A stretch of DNA of 64,000 bases from Penium margaritaceum (GCA_023375785.1 SZWC01003917.1:45290-109289), one strand, 5' to 3'; positions 22,951 through 34,700 are shown, numbered from the stretch's first letter. A program made the numbers and translations. The notes: generated from the sequence alone by a model not told the origin.

Positions 22951-23714
22951 ACTGGTTGTGGAGTGGTGCGAACTGGTTCCGGATTGGTGCGAACTGGTTG
23001 CGGAGTGGTCCGAACTGGTTGCGGAGTGGTCCGAACTGGTTGCGGAGTGGTGCGAACTGGTTGCGGAGTGGTCTGAACAGGTTGCGGAGTGGTCCGAGCT
23101 GGTTGCGGAGTGGTGCGAACTGGTTGCGGAGTGGTCCGAACTGGTTGCGGAGTGGTCCGAACTGGTTGCGGAGTGGTCCGAACTGGTTGCGGAGTGGTGC
23201 GAACTGGTTGCGGAGTGGTGCGAGCTGGTTGCGGAGTGGTGCGAACTGGTTGTGGAGTGGTCCGAACTGGTTGCGGAGTGGTGCGAACTGGTTGCGGGGT
23301 GGTGCGAACTGGTTGCGGAGTGGTGCGAACCGTTTGCGGAGTGGTGCGAACTGGTTGGGGAGTGGTGCGAATTGGTTGTGGAGAGGTGCGAAATGGCTAA
23401 GGAGTGGTGCAAACTGGCTGTGGAGTGGTGCAAACTGGCTGCGGAGTGGTGCAATCTGGCTGTGGAGTGGTGCGAATGACTGCGAAGTGGTGGGAACTGG
23501 TTGCGGAGTGGTGCGAACTGGGCACAGAGTGGTGGGAACTGGTTGCGGAGTGGTGCAAAATGTTTGCGGAGTGGTGCGAACTGGTTTGGGAGTGGTGCAA
23601 ATTGGTTGCAGAGAGGTGCGAACTGGCTGCGGAGAGGTGCGGATTGGCTGCGGAGTGGTGCGAATTGGCCCTAGAGTGGTGCAAACTGGCTGTGGAAAGG
23701 TGCGAACTGGCTGT
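22951..23714. repeat. 21-bp minisatellite, type A
   Basis: Tandem units around GGTTGCGGAGTGGTGCGAAC plus T (21 bp), about 36 copies, diverging toward the right end (GGCTGTGGAGTGGTGC, GGTTGCAGAGAGGTGC). The period keeps several frames open on both strands (for example a 267-residue plus-strand frame and a 168-residue minus-strand frame). This is expected from the period and not evidence of coding. A short transition (22936-22950) separates it from the 18-bp array. Confidence 0.9.
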
Positions 23715-26384
23715 ATGAAGCAAAGTGGGACGCTCTACTGGCAAAGTGTGATGCTCTAGTACCAAAGTATGAAGCTCTAGGGCCAAAGTGTGACGCTATA
23801 GTGCCAAACTGTGACGATCTAGTGCCAAAGTGTGACGTTATAGTGCCAACGTGTGAAGGTATAGTGGCAAAGTGTGATGCTTGTGTGCCAAACGTGTGAC
23901 GCTCTAGTGCCAAAGTGTTATGCTCTAGTGCCAAAGTGTGACGCTCAATGCCAACGTTTTGAGCTCTACTGCCAAAGTGTGATGCTCTAGTGCCAAAGTG
24001 TGACGCTATACTGCCAAAATGTGACGCTCTAGTGCCAAAGTGTGGAGGTATAGTGCCATACTGTGATTCTCTAGTGCTAAAGTGTGACGCTCTAGTGCCA
24101 AAGTGTGACGCTCTAGTGCCAACGTGTGACGCTCTAGTGCCAAAGTGTGATTCTCTAGTGCCAAAGTGTGATGCTCTAGTGCCAAAGTATAACGCTCTAG
24201 TACCAAAGTGTGACGCTCTAGTGCCAACGTCTGACTCTCTAGTTCCAAAGTGTGACACTCTATTGCCAGAGTGTGACTCTCTGGTGCCAAAATGTGACTC
24301 TCTAGTGCCAAAATTCCAGACTATAGTGCCAAAGTGATACGCTGTAGTGCCAAAGTGTGACACTATAGTGCCAAAGTGTGACGCTCTAGTTCCGTGGAGT
24401 AACGCTCTTGTGCCAGAGTGTGAAGCTCTAGTGCCAAAGTGTGATGCTCTAGTGCCAATGTGTGACGCTCTAGTGTCAAAGTGTGACGCTCTAGTGCCAA
24501 AGTGTGGAACTCCAGTGCCAAATTGTGACGCTCTAGTGCCAAGGTGTGAAGGTCTAGTGCCAAAGTGTGATGCTCAAGTGCCAAAGTGTGATGCTCTTGT
24601 GCCAAAGTGTGACTGTCGAGTGCCAATGTGTGACGCTTTAGTACAAAAGTGTGACGCTCTAGTGTCAAAGTGTGACGCTCTACTGCCCAAGTGTGACGCT
24701 CTAGTGCCAAAGTATGAAGGTCAAGTGCCAAAGTGTTACGCTATAGTACGAAAGTGTGAAGCGCTAGTGCCAAAGTGTGACGCTCTAGTGCCAAATTGTC
24801 ACGCTCTAGTGCTAAAGTGTGATGCTATAGTGCCAGAGTGTGAGTGACGCTATAGTGCCAAAGTGTGACGCTCTAGTGCCAACGTGTGACGTTCTTGTGC
24901 CAAAGTGCGAGGCTCTAGTGCCATAGTTTGAAACTCTAGTGCCAAAGTGTGATACTCTAGTGCCAAAGTGTGATTCTCTAGTGCCTAAGTGTGATGCTGT
25001 AGTGCTAAAGTTTGACGCTCTAGTGCCAAAGTTTGAAGCTCTAGTGCCAAAGTGTGACGCTCTAGTGCCAAGGTGGTACACTCTAGTGCCAAGGTGTGAC
25101 GCTCTTGCGCCAAAGTATGAATCTCAGGTGCCAAAGTGTGACGCTCTGGTGCCAAGGTGTGACGCTCTAGTACCAAAGCGTGAGGCTCTAGTACCAAAGT
25201 GTGACGCTCTAGTTCCAAAGTGCAAGACTTTATTGCAAATGTGTGACGCTCTAGTGCCAAAGTGTGACGCTCTAGTGCCAAAGCTTGAAACTAAGGTGCT
25301 AAAGTTTGAGGCTCTAGTGCCAAAGTGTGACACTCTAGTGCCAAAGTGTGACGCTCTAGTGCCAAAGTTCGTAACTATAGTTCTGAAGTGTGACACTCTA
25401 GTGCCAAATTGTGACGCTCTAGTGCCAAAGTGTGACTCTCCCGCGCCTAAGTGTGACGCTCTAGTGCCAAAGTGTGAAGCTCTACTGCCAAAGTGTGACG
25501 CTATAGTACTAATGCGTGAAGGTCTAGTGCCACAGTGTGACGCTCTAGTGCCAAAGTGTGAAGCGCTAGTGCTAGACTGTGTCGCTCTAGTGCCAACGTG
25601 TGACGCTCTAGTGCCAGAGTGTGACGCTCTAGTGCCAAAGTGTAATGCTCTAGTGCAAAAGTGTGACGCTTTAGTCCCAAAGTGTGACGCTCTTGTGCCA
25701 AAGGACGACGCTCTAGTACCAAAGTGTGACGGTGTAGTGCCAAAGTGTGATGCTCTAGTGCCAAAGTATGATGCTCTTGTGCCAAAGTGTGAAGCTCTAG
25801 TGCCAAAGTGTGAAGGTCTTGTGTCAAAATGTGATGCTCTAGTGCCAATGTGTGACGCTCTAGTGCCAAAGTTCAAAACTCGAGTGCCAGCATGTGATGC
25901 TCTAGTGCCAATGTGTGACGCTCTAGTGCCAAAGTTTGAAGCTCTAGTTCTCAAGTGTGACGCTCTAGTGCCAAAGTGTGAAGCTCTAGTGCCAAAGTAT
26001 GACGCTCTAGTGCCAAAGTGTGAAGCTCTAGTGCCAAAGTGTGATGCTCAAGTACCAAAGTATGACGCTCTAGTGCCAACGTGTGACGCTGTAGTTCCAA
26101 ACTGGGACGCTCTAGTGCCAGAGTGTGACGCTCTAGTACCAACGTATGAAGCGCCAGTGCCAAAGTGTGACTCTCACGTGCCAAAGTGTGACGCTCTAGT
26201 GCCAAAGTGTGACGTTCTAGTGCCAAAGTGTGAAGGTATAGGGCCAAAGTGGGATGCTCTAGTGCCAAATGTGTGACGCTCTAGTGCCAAAGTGTGACGC
26301 TCTAGTGCCAAATTGTGACGCTCTAATGCCAACGTTTGGAGCTCTAGTGCCAACGTGTGATGCTCTAGTGCCAAAGTGTGACTC
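23715..26384. repeat. 21-bp minisatellite, type B, left block
   Basis: About 127 tandem units of GTGCCAAAGTGTGACGCTC plus TA (21 bp), with common variants GAAGCTC, GATGCTC and CCAACGTGTGAC. Its sequence differs from type A. The longest open frame (24939-26276, peptide repeat VPKCDAL) begins with GTG and has no ATG of its own; antisense frames (SHFGTRA and others) are just as long. I treat them as non-coding. The block ends at CCAAAGTGTGACTCTGAAGG, where transposase-like sequence starts. Confidence 0.92.
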
Positions 26385-26968
26385 TGAAGGTGGCACAGGC
26401 GCAGGTCAACTTTGCACTGGGTCGGCTGGAGCACAGGTGGACCAAGGACATGGCTTTCCCACTCTATGCCGCAGCAAGGCGCCTGCACCCGGAGCATTTT
26501 GGCAATGACTTGTCAACATGCTCAACCACCATGCAGGCATTGGATTCCGTGGTTGATGCTTTGGTGCCAGAGGAGAAGCATGATGACATCATGCAGCAGA
26601 CTGGAGCTTTACAGAGGGGACAGGTCATGCTCGAGGCCAACCCACTCATCACTCCCTGCAAGACTGCTAAAGCTTGTGCTCCTGTGGCCAACGTGAAGTG
26701 CAGGACGATGATTGATGTGGAGTGGCACGTCAACCACATGAGCTACTTGCCTGTGCTCAGAGACCTTGCTCTCAAAGTGCCTCAACCATGCTCATCTTCT
26801 GAATGTGAGCGTGTATTTTCAACGCATGAGCTCATACACACAGCCAGGAGAACCCGCCTCAATGTGAGCACTTTGGAGCTCCTCGTGCGCTGCAATGTGC
26901 GCCTTTGGAAGCAGTACGGGCGCACAAGAAGGAGGGCGGCAGCAAACATTGCAGCAACAGCAGTATAG
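26384..26968 (+). pseudogene. hAT-superfamily transposase, C-terminal fragment
   Basis: The frame (open from about 26369, no own start codon; first ATG at 26450) encodes about 195 residues with hAT transposase features. Near residues 25-45 a block AFPLYAAARRLHPEHF resembles the 'AayiLnPky' region before the dimerisation domain. Residues ~115-180 match the hAT C-terminal dimerisation domain: an EWH motif, PVLRDLALKV, then SSSECERVFSTHELIHTARR, RLNVSTLELLV and NVRLW. In intact hAT proteins this domain mediates multimerisation of a DDE transposase. Here the BED zinc finger and catalytic core are absent: the coding sequence begins abruptly at the 21-bp minisatellite, with a TAG just upstream (26366). 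It ends at TAG 26966-26968, but the same frame stays open beyond. The resemblance to plant DUF659-type hAT proteins is a judgement from memory of the motif. Confidence 0.82.
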
Positions 26969-27505
26969 TCCGAGGCTGAGGGGGAGGACAGTGAGGACAA
27001 CGGGAAGATCATGGATGAAGAGGCCGAGCTCCTGAGTGAACCCGAGAGTGATGGAGAGAGTGGCGATGAGGAGGGGGAGGATGAGGAGGAGCAGTTGGTT
27101 ATAGGTGGGGAGGACGATGATGTGGTGGAAGTGCTGGCAAGTGTTAGGACCATGAGTGAGCTACCAGGCCTGCCTCATGCACGCACAGTCCGCGTCCGTG
27201 AACAAGAGAAAGTGCAAGCTCCAGCTGGTGGACAGGGTGGCACAGGAGTGGAGGAGGATGTAGAGGAGGAGGAGGAGGAAGATGGTGCTGGTTCAGCCAC
27301 TACTGCCGCAGAGGGAGAATGTACTGTAGGGGGAGAATCTACTGCAGCAGGCAGAGCCGCTGCAGCTTTAACCACCACACCTGCATCAACTGCTGACAAT
27401 GCAGCTCCTGCTAGTGGAAACTGGCATAACAAGCGTGGTTCAGGTGCAGGGGGCACAACAGCTGTAGCAAAGGCCTCAAAGCGTGTCCAGCGGTCAAAGA
27501 AGTAG
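26969..27505 (+). pseudogene. Acidic, low-complexity continuation of the hAT frame after an in-frame TAG
   Basis: The frame of the hAT fragment continues without another stop to TAG at 27503-27505. It has an ATG at 27011 that would give 164 residues. The start is strongly acidic (runs of E and D such as GDEEGEDEEEQL and GEDDDVVEV). A second acidic run VEEDVEEEEEEDG follows, then an Ala/Thr/Gly-rich stretch, and the basic end KASKRVQRSKK, which could act as a nuclear signal. Acidic tails after the dimerisation domain are plausible for hAT-type proteins. The simplest reading is one ancestral frame split by a nonsense mutation. A separate short gene is less likely, since no promoter or independent homology is seen. 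Confidence 0.6.
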
Positions 27506-27970
27506 GCATAGGACTGTAGCCTATCATTGCTTGCTAGGTCTTCTCCATTGTACTTCTTTCCTTCATTACAATCAATGACCACCATTCTCTTTCCAGCCAT
27601 GACATGTGTTCACTTTCAATGAGCCATAGCTTGTGGAATGATTCATGGTGCATTGTGTGAGAAATAACAAGTGTGCAAGTGCATGTGAACACTGCAGCAC
27701 TGTGCACAATGTATGCAAATTTGCCTAAGTGTAATGTGACTAAGAGCTACAAAAGACATGTCATGAAAAAAGGGCAAAATTTGAGGTCTACATTGTGTTT
27801 TGAGAGTGACATAGTAAACGATCCTCCTGAGATTTCCCACATTTCTCATGTGTTGGACTGTGAAAATGACCCCCCCCCCGGGTTGGTCACATCGAGGTGG
27901 CTGTTTATGGCTACATCGATGTGTCGAGGTAGCATCGATGTTCGTGGTAGCGTGGTACCAAGGTCAATAC
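27506..27970. other. Non-repetitive 3' flank of the hAT fragment
   Basis: About 465 bp with no match to any repeat in the window. It may be the 3' untranslated and terminal part of the transposon. Visible features are a poly-C run (near 27870-27879) and two or three copies of a CATCGA word between 27888 and 27942, including the palindrome ACATCGATGT at 27913-27922. A small frame from 27673 runs on into the minisatellite and is not credible. I see no clear polyadenylation signal, terminal inverted repeat or 8-bp target duplication. Confidence 0.55.
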
Positions 27971-28203
27971 TGCTAGTGCCAAAGTGTGAAGCTCTTTTTT
28001 CAAAGTGTGACGCTCTAGTGCTAAAGGGTGATGCTCTATTGCCAAAGTTCAAAACTCTAGTGCCAACGTGTGATGCTCTAGTGCCAATGTGTGACGCTGT
28101 AGAGCCAAAGTGTGACGCTCTCGTTCCAAAGTGTGACACTCTAGTGCCAGAGTGTGAAGCTCTAGTGCCAAAGTGTAACGCTCTGGTGCCAACGTGTGAA
28201 GCT
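27971..28203. repeat. 21-bp minisatellite, type B, right block
   Basis: About 11 units of the same GTGCCAAAGTGTGACGCTC repeat as 23715-26384, in the same orientation, on the far side of the hAT fragment. It ends at GTGCCAACGTGTGAAGCTG and joins directly to the inverted satellite (TTATGCGTTTTCAACG). Confidence 0.9.
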
Positions 28204-28205
28204 GT

Positions 28206-28587
28206 TATGCGTTTTCAACGTTGACCACATGAAGTGAAATTTGTTGGTCATGGTTAGTGACATATGCATACTTTGGTTGGTCACTGTGCATTGAAGCCAC
28301 ATTGTGCCACTACATATTGAAGGTATTTGTACTTTCTAGTCAATAACTAGTATGCACAAACCATTATATTCCACCCTGACCATTTGTGACTCGTGCTATG
28401 CGTTTTCAACGTTGACCACATGAAGTGAAATTTGTTGGTCATGGTTAGTGACATATGCATACTTTGGTTGGTCACTGTGCATTGAAGCCACATTGTGCCA
28501 CTACATATTGAAGGTATTTGTACTTTCTAGTCAATAACTAGTATGCACAAACCATTATATTCCACCCTGACCATTTGTGACTCGTGT
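28206..28587 (-). repeat. Tandem duplication of one M5 monomer at the island edge
   Basis: Copies 28206-28396 and 28397-28587 match over 191 bp by eye, sharing private variants (TGTACTTTCTAGTC, ATTATATTCCACC). They are the first two monomers of the reverse arm next to the minisatellite junction. Confidence 0.86.
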
Positions 28588-30241
28588 TATGAGTTATCAA
28601 AGTTTACCACAAATTGTGACATTATTTGCTCATGGTCAGTGACATATGCCTAATTTGGTTGGTCATCGTGCATGGTCTCCACACCATGCCAAAACGTATT
28701 GAATCCCTTGTGCTTGCTATGTGATACTTGGTGTTCCCAAACCATTGTTTCCCCCTCTGACCATTTGTGTCTCGTATTATGCGTTGTAATCGTTGACCAC
28801 ACACAACGGATTTCTTTGGTCAAAGGCAGTACATATGCCTACTTTGGTCGGTCATTGTGCATGGAAGCCACACCGTGCTACTACTGACTGAAGATCGTTG
28901 TACTTGGTAGTTGAGAACCGATATTCCCATAGCGTTGTTTCCTCTCCTGACCGTTTGTGACTCGTGTTATGGTTAGTCAACGTTGACCACCCATATTGAA
29001 ATTCGCTGGTCATGATCAGTGACATATGCCTAGTTTGGTTGTTTGGTGTGCATATAAGCCACACCGTACCACTGTGTATTGAAGTTCTTTGTCCTTTCTA
29101 GTCAATACATAGGCTTCCCAAATCATTGTCTCTCCCTCTGACCATTTGTGACTCGTGTTATGAGTTGTCAATGTTGACCACACACAGTGGACTTATTCGG
29201 TCGTAGTCAGTGACATATGCATCCTTTGGTTGGTCACTGTGCACGCTAGCCATACCGTGCCACTGCTTGTTGAGGGTCTTTGTACTTGCTAGTTGATAAC
29301 TGATGTTCTCAACACATTGTTTTCCCCTCTGACCATTTGTGACTCGTGCTATGCGTTTTCAACGTTGACCACATGAAGTGAAATTCGTTCGTCATGGTCA
29401 GTGACATATGCATACTTTGGTTGGTCACTGTGCATTGAAGCCACATTGTGCCACTAAATATTAAAAATATTTGTACTTACTAGTCCATAACTAGTATTCA
29501 CAAGCCATTACCTTCCACCCTGACCATTTGTGAATCGTGTTGTGAGTTGTCAAAGTTAACCACACTTAGTGACATTATTTGGTCATGGTCAGTGACATAT
29601 GCCTACTTTGGTTGGTCATCGTGCATGGTCTCCACACCGTGCCACAACGTATCGAAGCCCCTTGTGCTTGCTATGTGATACATGGTGTTCCCAAACCATT
29701 GTTTCCTCCTCTGACCATTTGTGTCTCGTATTATGCGTTGTAATCGTTGACCACACACAACGGATTTCTTTGGTCAAAGGCAGTACATATGCCTACTTTG
29801 GTCGGTCATTGTGCATGGTAGCCACACCGTACTACTACTGACTGAAAGTTGCTGTACCTGGTACTTGAGAAGCGATATTCCCATAGCATTGTTTCCTGTC
29901 CTGGCCGTTTGTGACTGGTGTTATGGTTGGTCAATGTTGACCACCCATGTTGAAATTCCCTGGTCATGATCAGTGACATATGCCTAGTTTGGTTGTTTCG
30001 TGTGCATATTAGCCACACCGTGCCACTACGTATTGAAGTTCTTTGTCCTTTCTAGTCAATACATAGGCTTCCCAAACCATTGTCTCTCCCTCTGACCATT
30101 TGTGACTTGTGTTATGAGTTGTCAATGTTGACCACACATAGTGGACTTATTCGGTCGTAGTCAGTGACGTATGCATCCTTTGGTTGGTCACTGTGCACGC
30201 TAGCCATACCGTGCCACTGCTTGTTGAAGGTCTTTGTACTT

Positions 30242-30242
30242 N
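30242..30242. other. Single-N assembly join
   Basis: A lone N lies between GTACTT, in an M1 monomer, and TAGTTGAGAACCGATATTCCC, in an M3 monomer. The HOR register is broken across it, so this is probably an unresolved join. Confidence 0.8.
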
Positions 30243-33178
30243 TAGTTGAGAACCGATATTCCCATAGCATTGTTTCCTCTCCTGACCGTTTGTGACTCGT
30301 GTTATGGTTGGTCAACGTTGACCACCCATATTGAAATTCTCTGGTCATGATCAGTGACATATGCCTAGTTTGGTTGTTTCGTGTGCATATTAGCCACACC
30401 GTGCCACTACGTATTGAAGTTCTTTGTCCTTTCTAGTCAATACATAGGCTTCCCAAACCATTGTCTCTCCCTCTGACCATTTGTGACTTGTGTTATGAGT
30501 TGTCAATGTTGACCACACATAGTGGACGTTTTTGGCCGTACTGAGTGACGTATGCATCCTTTGGTTGGTCACTGTGCACGCTAGCCATACGCTGCCACTG
30601 CTTGTTGAAGGTCTTTGTACTTGCTTGTTGATAACTAGTGTTCCCAACCCATTGTTTTCCCCTATGACCATTTGTGACTCGTGTTAAGCGTTTTCAACGT
30701 TGACCACATGAAGTGAAATTTGCTGGTCATGGTTAGTGACATATGCATACTTTGGTTTGTTAATGTGCATTGAAGCCACATTGTGCCACTACATATTGAA
30801 GGCATTTGTACTTGCCAGTCGATGCCTAGTATTGAAAAACCATTATCTACCACTCTGACCATTTGTGACTCGTATTATGAGTTGTCAACGTTGACAACAC
30901 ACAGCGGATTTCTTTGGTCAAAGGCAGCACATATGCCTACTCTGGTCGGTCATTGTGCATGGTAGTCACACCGTGCTACTACTGACTGAAGGTCATTGTG
31001 CTTGGTAGTTGAGAACCGATATTCCCATAGCATTGTTTCCTCTCCTGGCCGTTTGTGACTCGTGTTATGGTTGGTCAACATTGACCACCCATATTGAAAT
31101 TCTGTGGTCATGATCAGTGACATATGCCAAGTTTGGTTGTTTGGTGTGCATATTAGCCACACCGTGCCACCATGTATTGAAGTTATTTTTCCTGTCTAGT
31201 CAATACATATGCTTCTTAAACCATTGTCTCTCCCTCTGACTATTTGTGACTTGTGTTATGAGTTGTCAGTTTTGACCACACATAGTGGACATATTCGGTC
31301 GTAGTCAGTGACGTATGCATCCCTTTGGTTGGTCACTGTGCACGCTAGCCATACAATGCCACTGCTTATTGAAGGTCCTTGTACTTGCTAGTTGAAAACT
31401 AGTGTTCCCATCGCATTGATTTCCCCTCTAACCATTTGTGACTCGTGATATGCGTTTTCAACGTTGACCACATGAAGTGAAATTTGTTGGTCATGGTTAG
31501 TGACATATGCGTACTTTGGTTGGTCACTGTGCATTGAAGCCACATTGTGCCACTACATATTGAAGGTGTTTGTACTTGCTAGTCAATAACTAGTATGCAC
31601 AAACCATTATATTCCATCCTGACCATTTTTGACTCGTGTTATGAGGTGTCAAAGTTTACCACACTTTGTGACATTATTTGCTCATGGTCAGTGACATATG
31701 CCTACTTTGGTTGGTCATCGTGCATGGTCTCCATACCGTGCCAAAGCGTATTGAAGCCCCTTGTGCTTGCTATGTGATACTTGGTGTTCCCAAACCATTG
31801 TTTCCCCCTCTGACCATTGGTGACTCGAATTATGAGTTGTAAACGTAGACCACACACAGCGGGTTTCTTTGGTCAAAGGCAGTACATATGCCTACTTTGG
31901 TCGGTCATTGTGCATGATAGCCACACCATGCTACTACTGACTAAAGATCGTTGTACTTGGTAGTTGAGAACCGATATTCCAATAGCATTGCTTCCTCTCT
32001 TGACCGTTTGTGACTCGTGTTATGGTTGGTCAACGTTGACCACCCATATTGAAATTTGCTGGTCATGATCAGTGACATATGCGAGGTTTGGTTGTTTGGT
32101 GTGCATACAAGCCACACCGTACCACTGCGTATTGAAGTTCTTTGTCCTTTCTAGTCAATACATAGGCTTCCCAAATCATTGTCTCTCCCTCTGACCATTT
32201 GGGACTCGTGTTATGAGTTGTCAATGTTGACCACACATAGTGGACTTATTCGGTCGTAGTCAGTGACATATGCATCCTTTGGTTGGTCACTGTGCACGCT
32301 AGCTATACCGTGCCACTGCTTGTTGAAGGTCTATGTACTTGCTAGTTGATAACTGATGTTCTCAACTCACTGTTTTCCCCTCTGACCATTTGTGACTCGT
32401 GTTATGTGTTTTCAACGTTGACCACATGCAGTGTAATTCGTTCGTCATGGTCAGTGATATATTCATACTTTGGTTGGTCTCTGTGCATTGAAGCCACATT
32501 GTGCCACTACATATTAAAGGTATTTGTACTTGCTAGTCGATAACTAGTATTCACAAACCATTATCTACCACCCTGACCATTTGTGACTCGTGTTATGAGT
32601 TGTCAAAGTTTACCACACTCAGTGACATTATTTGGGCATGATCAGTGACATATACCTGATTTGGTTGGTCATCGTGCATGGTCTCCACACCGTGCCACGG
32701 TGTTTTGAAGCCCTTTGTGCTTGCTATTTGATACTTGATGTTCCCAAACCATTTTTTCCCCCTCTAACCATTTGTGAGTCGTATTATGAGTAGTCAACAT
32801 TTACCACACACAGCGGATTTCTTTGGTCAAAGGCAGTACATATGCCTAATTTAGTCGGTCATTGTGCATGGTAGTCACACCGTGCTACTACTGACCAAAG
32901 GTCATTGTACTTGGTAGTTGAGAACCGATCTTCCCATAGCATTGTTTCCTCTCCTGACCGTTTGTGACTCGTGTTATGGTTGGTCAACATTGACCACCCA
33001 TATTGAAATTATGTGGTCATGATCAGTGACATATGCCTAGTTTGGTTGTTTGGTGTGCATATTAGCCACACCGTGCCACTACGTATTGAAGTTCTTTGTC
33101 CTTTCTAGTCAATACATATGCTTCTTAAACCATTGTCTCTCCCTCTGACCATTTGTGACTCGTGTTATGAGTTGTCAA

Positions 33179-33431
33179 NNNNNNNNNNNNNNNNNNNNNN
33201 NNNNNNNNNNNNNNNNNNNNNNNNNNNNNNNNNNNNNNNNNNNNNNNNNNNNNNNNNNNNNNNNNNNNNNNNNNNNNNNNNNNNNNNNNNNNNNNNNNNN
33301 NNNNNNNNNNNNNNNNNNNNNNNNNNNNNNNNNNNNNNNNNNNNNNNNNNNNNNNNNNNNNNNNNNNNNNNNNNNNNNNNNNNNNNNNNNNNNNNNNNNN
33401 NNNNNNNNNNNNNNNNNNNNNNNNNNNNNNN
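33179..33431. other. Assembly gap (253 N)
   Basis: The left edge lies at the start of an M1 monomer (GAGTTGTCAA) and the right edge in mid M3 (CACACCGTGCTACTACTG). Regular HOR order would need about 3.5 monomers between these points. The gap is either under-sized or hides a rearrangement. Open frames running through it are artefacts. Confidence 0.95.
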
Positions 33432-34599
33432 CACACCGTGCTACTACTGACTGAAGGTCGTTGTACTTGGTAGTTGAGAACCGATATTCCCATAGCATTG
33501 TTTCCTCTCCTGACCGTTTGTGACTCGTGTTATGGTTGGTCAACATTGACCACCCATATTGAAATTATGTGGTCATGATCAGTGACATATGCCTAGTTTG
33601 GTTGTTTGGTGTGCATATTAGCCACACCGTGCCACTACGTATTGAAGTTCTTTGTCCTTTCTAGTCAATACATATGCTTCTTCAACCATTGTCTCTCCCT
33701 CTGACCATTTGTGACTCATGTTATGAGTTGTCAATATTGACCACACATAGTGGACTTATTCGGTCGTAGTCAGTGATGTATGCATCCCTTTAGTTGGTCA
33801 CTGTGCACGCTAGCCATACCGTGCCACTGCTTATTGAAGGTCCTTGTACTTGCTAGTTGATAACTAGTGTTCCCACCCCATTGTTTTCCCCTCTGACCGT
33901 TTGTGACTCGTGTTATGCGTTTCAACTTTGACCACATGAAGTGAAATTTGTTGGTCATGGTTAGTGACATATGCATACTTTGGTTGGTCACTATGCAATG
34001 AAGCCAAATTGTGCCACTACATATTGAAGGTATTTGTACTTGCTAGTCAATAACTAGTATGCACAAACCATTATCTTCCACCCTGACCATTTGTGACTCG
34101 TGTTATGAGTTGTCAAAGTTGACCACACTTAGTGACATTATTTTCTCATGGTCAGTGACATATGCCTACTTTGGTTGGTCATCGTGCATGGTCTCCACAC
34201 CGTGCCACAACGTATTGAAGCCCCCTGTGCTTGCTATGTGATACCTAGTGTTCCCAAACCATTGTTTCCCCCTCTGACCATTGGTGACTCGTATTATGAG
34301 TTGTAAACGTTGACCACACAGAGCGGATTTCTTTGGTGAAAGGCTGTACATATGCCTACTTTGGTCGGTCATTGTGCATGGTAGCCACACCGTGCTACTT
34401 CTGACTGAAGGTCGTTGTCCTGGGTAGTTGAGAACCGATATTCCCATGGCATTGTTTCCTGTCCGGACCGTTTGTGACTCATGTTATGGTTGGTCAACGT
34501 TGACCACCCATATTGAAATTCTGTGGTCACGATCAGTGACATACGCCTAGTTTGGGTGGCTGGTGTGCATATTAGCCATACCGTGCTACTACGTATTGA

Positions 34600-34700
34600 A
34601 GTTCTTTGTCCTTTATAGTAAAAACATAGGTTTCTCAAACCATTGTCATAGTCAGTGACGGATGCATCCTTTCGTTGGTCACTGTGCACGCTAGCCATAC
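34600..34700 (-). repeat. Sub-monomer deletion at an M2/M1 boundary
   Basis: M2 words (TTTCTCAAACCATTGTC) are followed at once by M1 words (ATAGTCAGTGACGGATGC). The usual intervening TCTCCCTCTGACC through the start of M1 is missing, about 95 bp. This is one of the few deletions here that is not a whole monomer. Confidence 0.7.

Noticed and set aside
22956-23759. 267-residue frame of GANWLRS repeats and its antisense counterparts
   Set aside because: It is produced by the 21-bp period; several frames on both strands are equally open, and there is no domain or start context.
22337-26384. CRISPR array
   Set aside because: Repeats of 18-21 bp are directly tandem, with no unique spacers and no cas genes. 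The DNA is eukaryotic in character.
26412-27600. Alternative-frame and antisense ORFs over the hAT fragment (for example 26464-26739, 26782-27153 and 27175-27600 on the minus strand)
   Set aside because: They are shadows of the plus-strand transposase frame. Their low-complexity peptides (Ser-rich) mirror the acidic GA-rich coding strand.
33118-33546. Several ~90-120-residue frames across the second N gap
   Set aside because: They are read through 253 Ns; the flanks are satellite.
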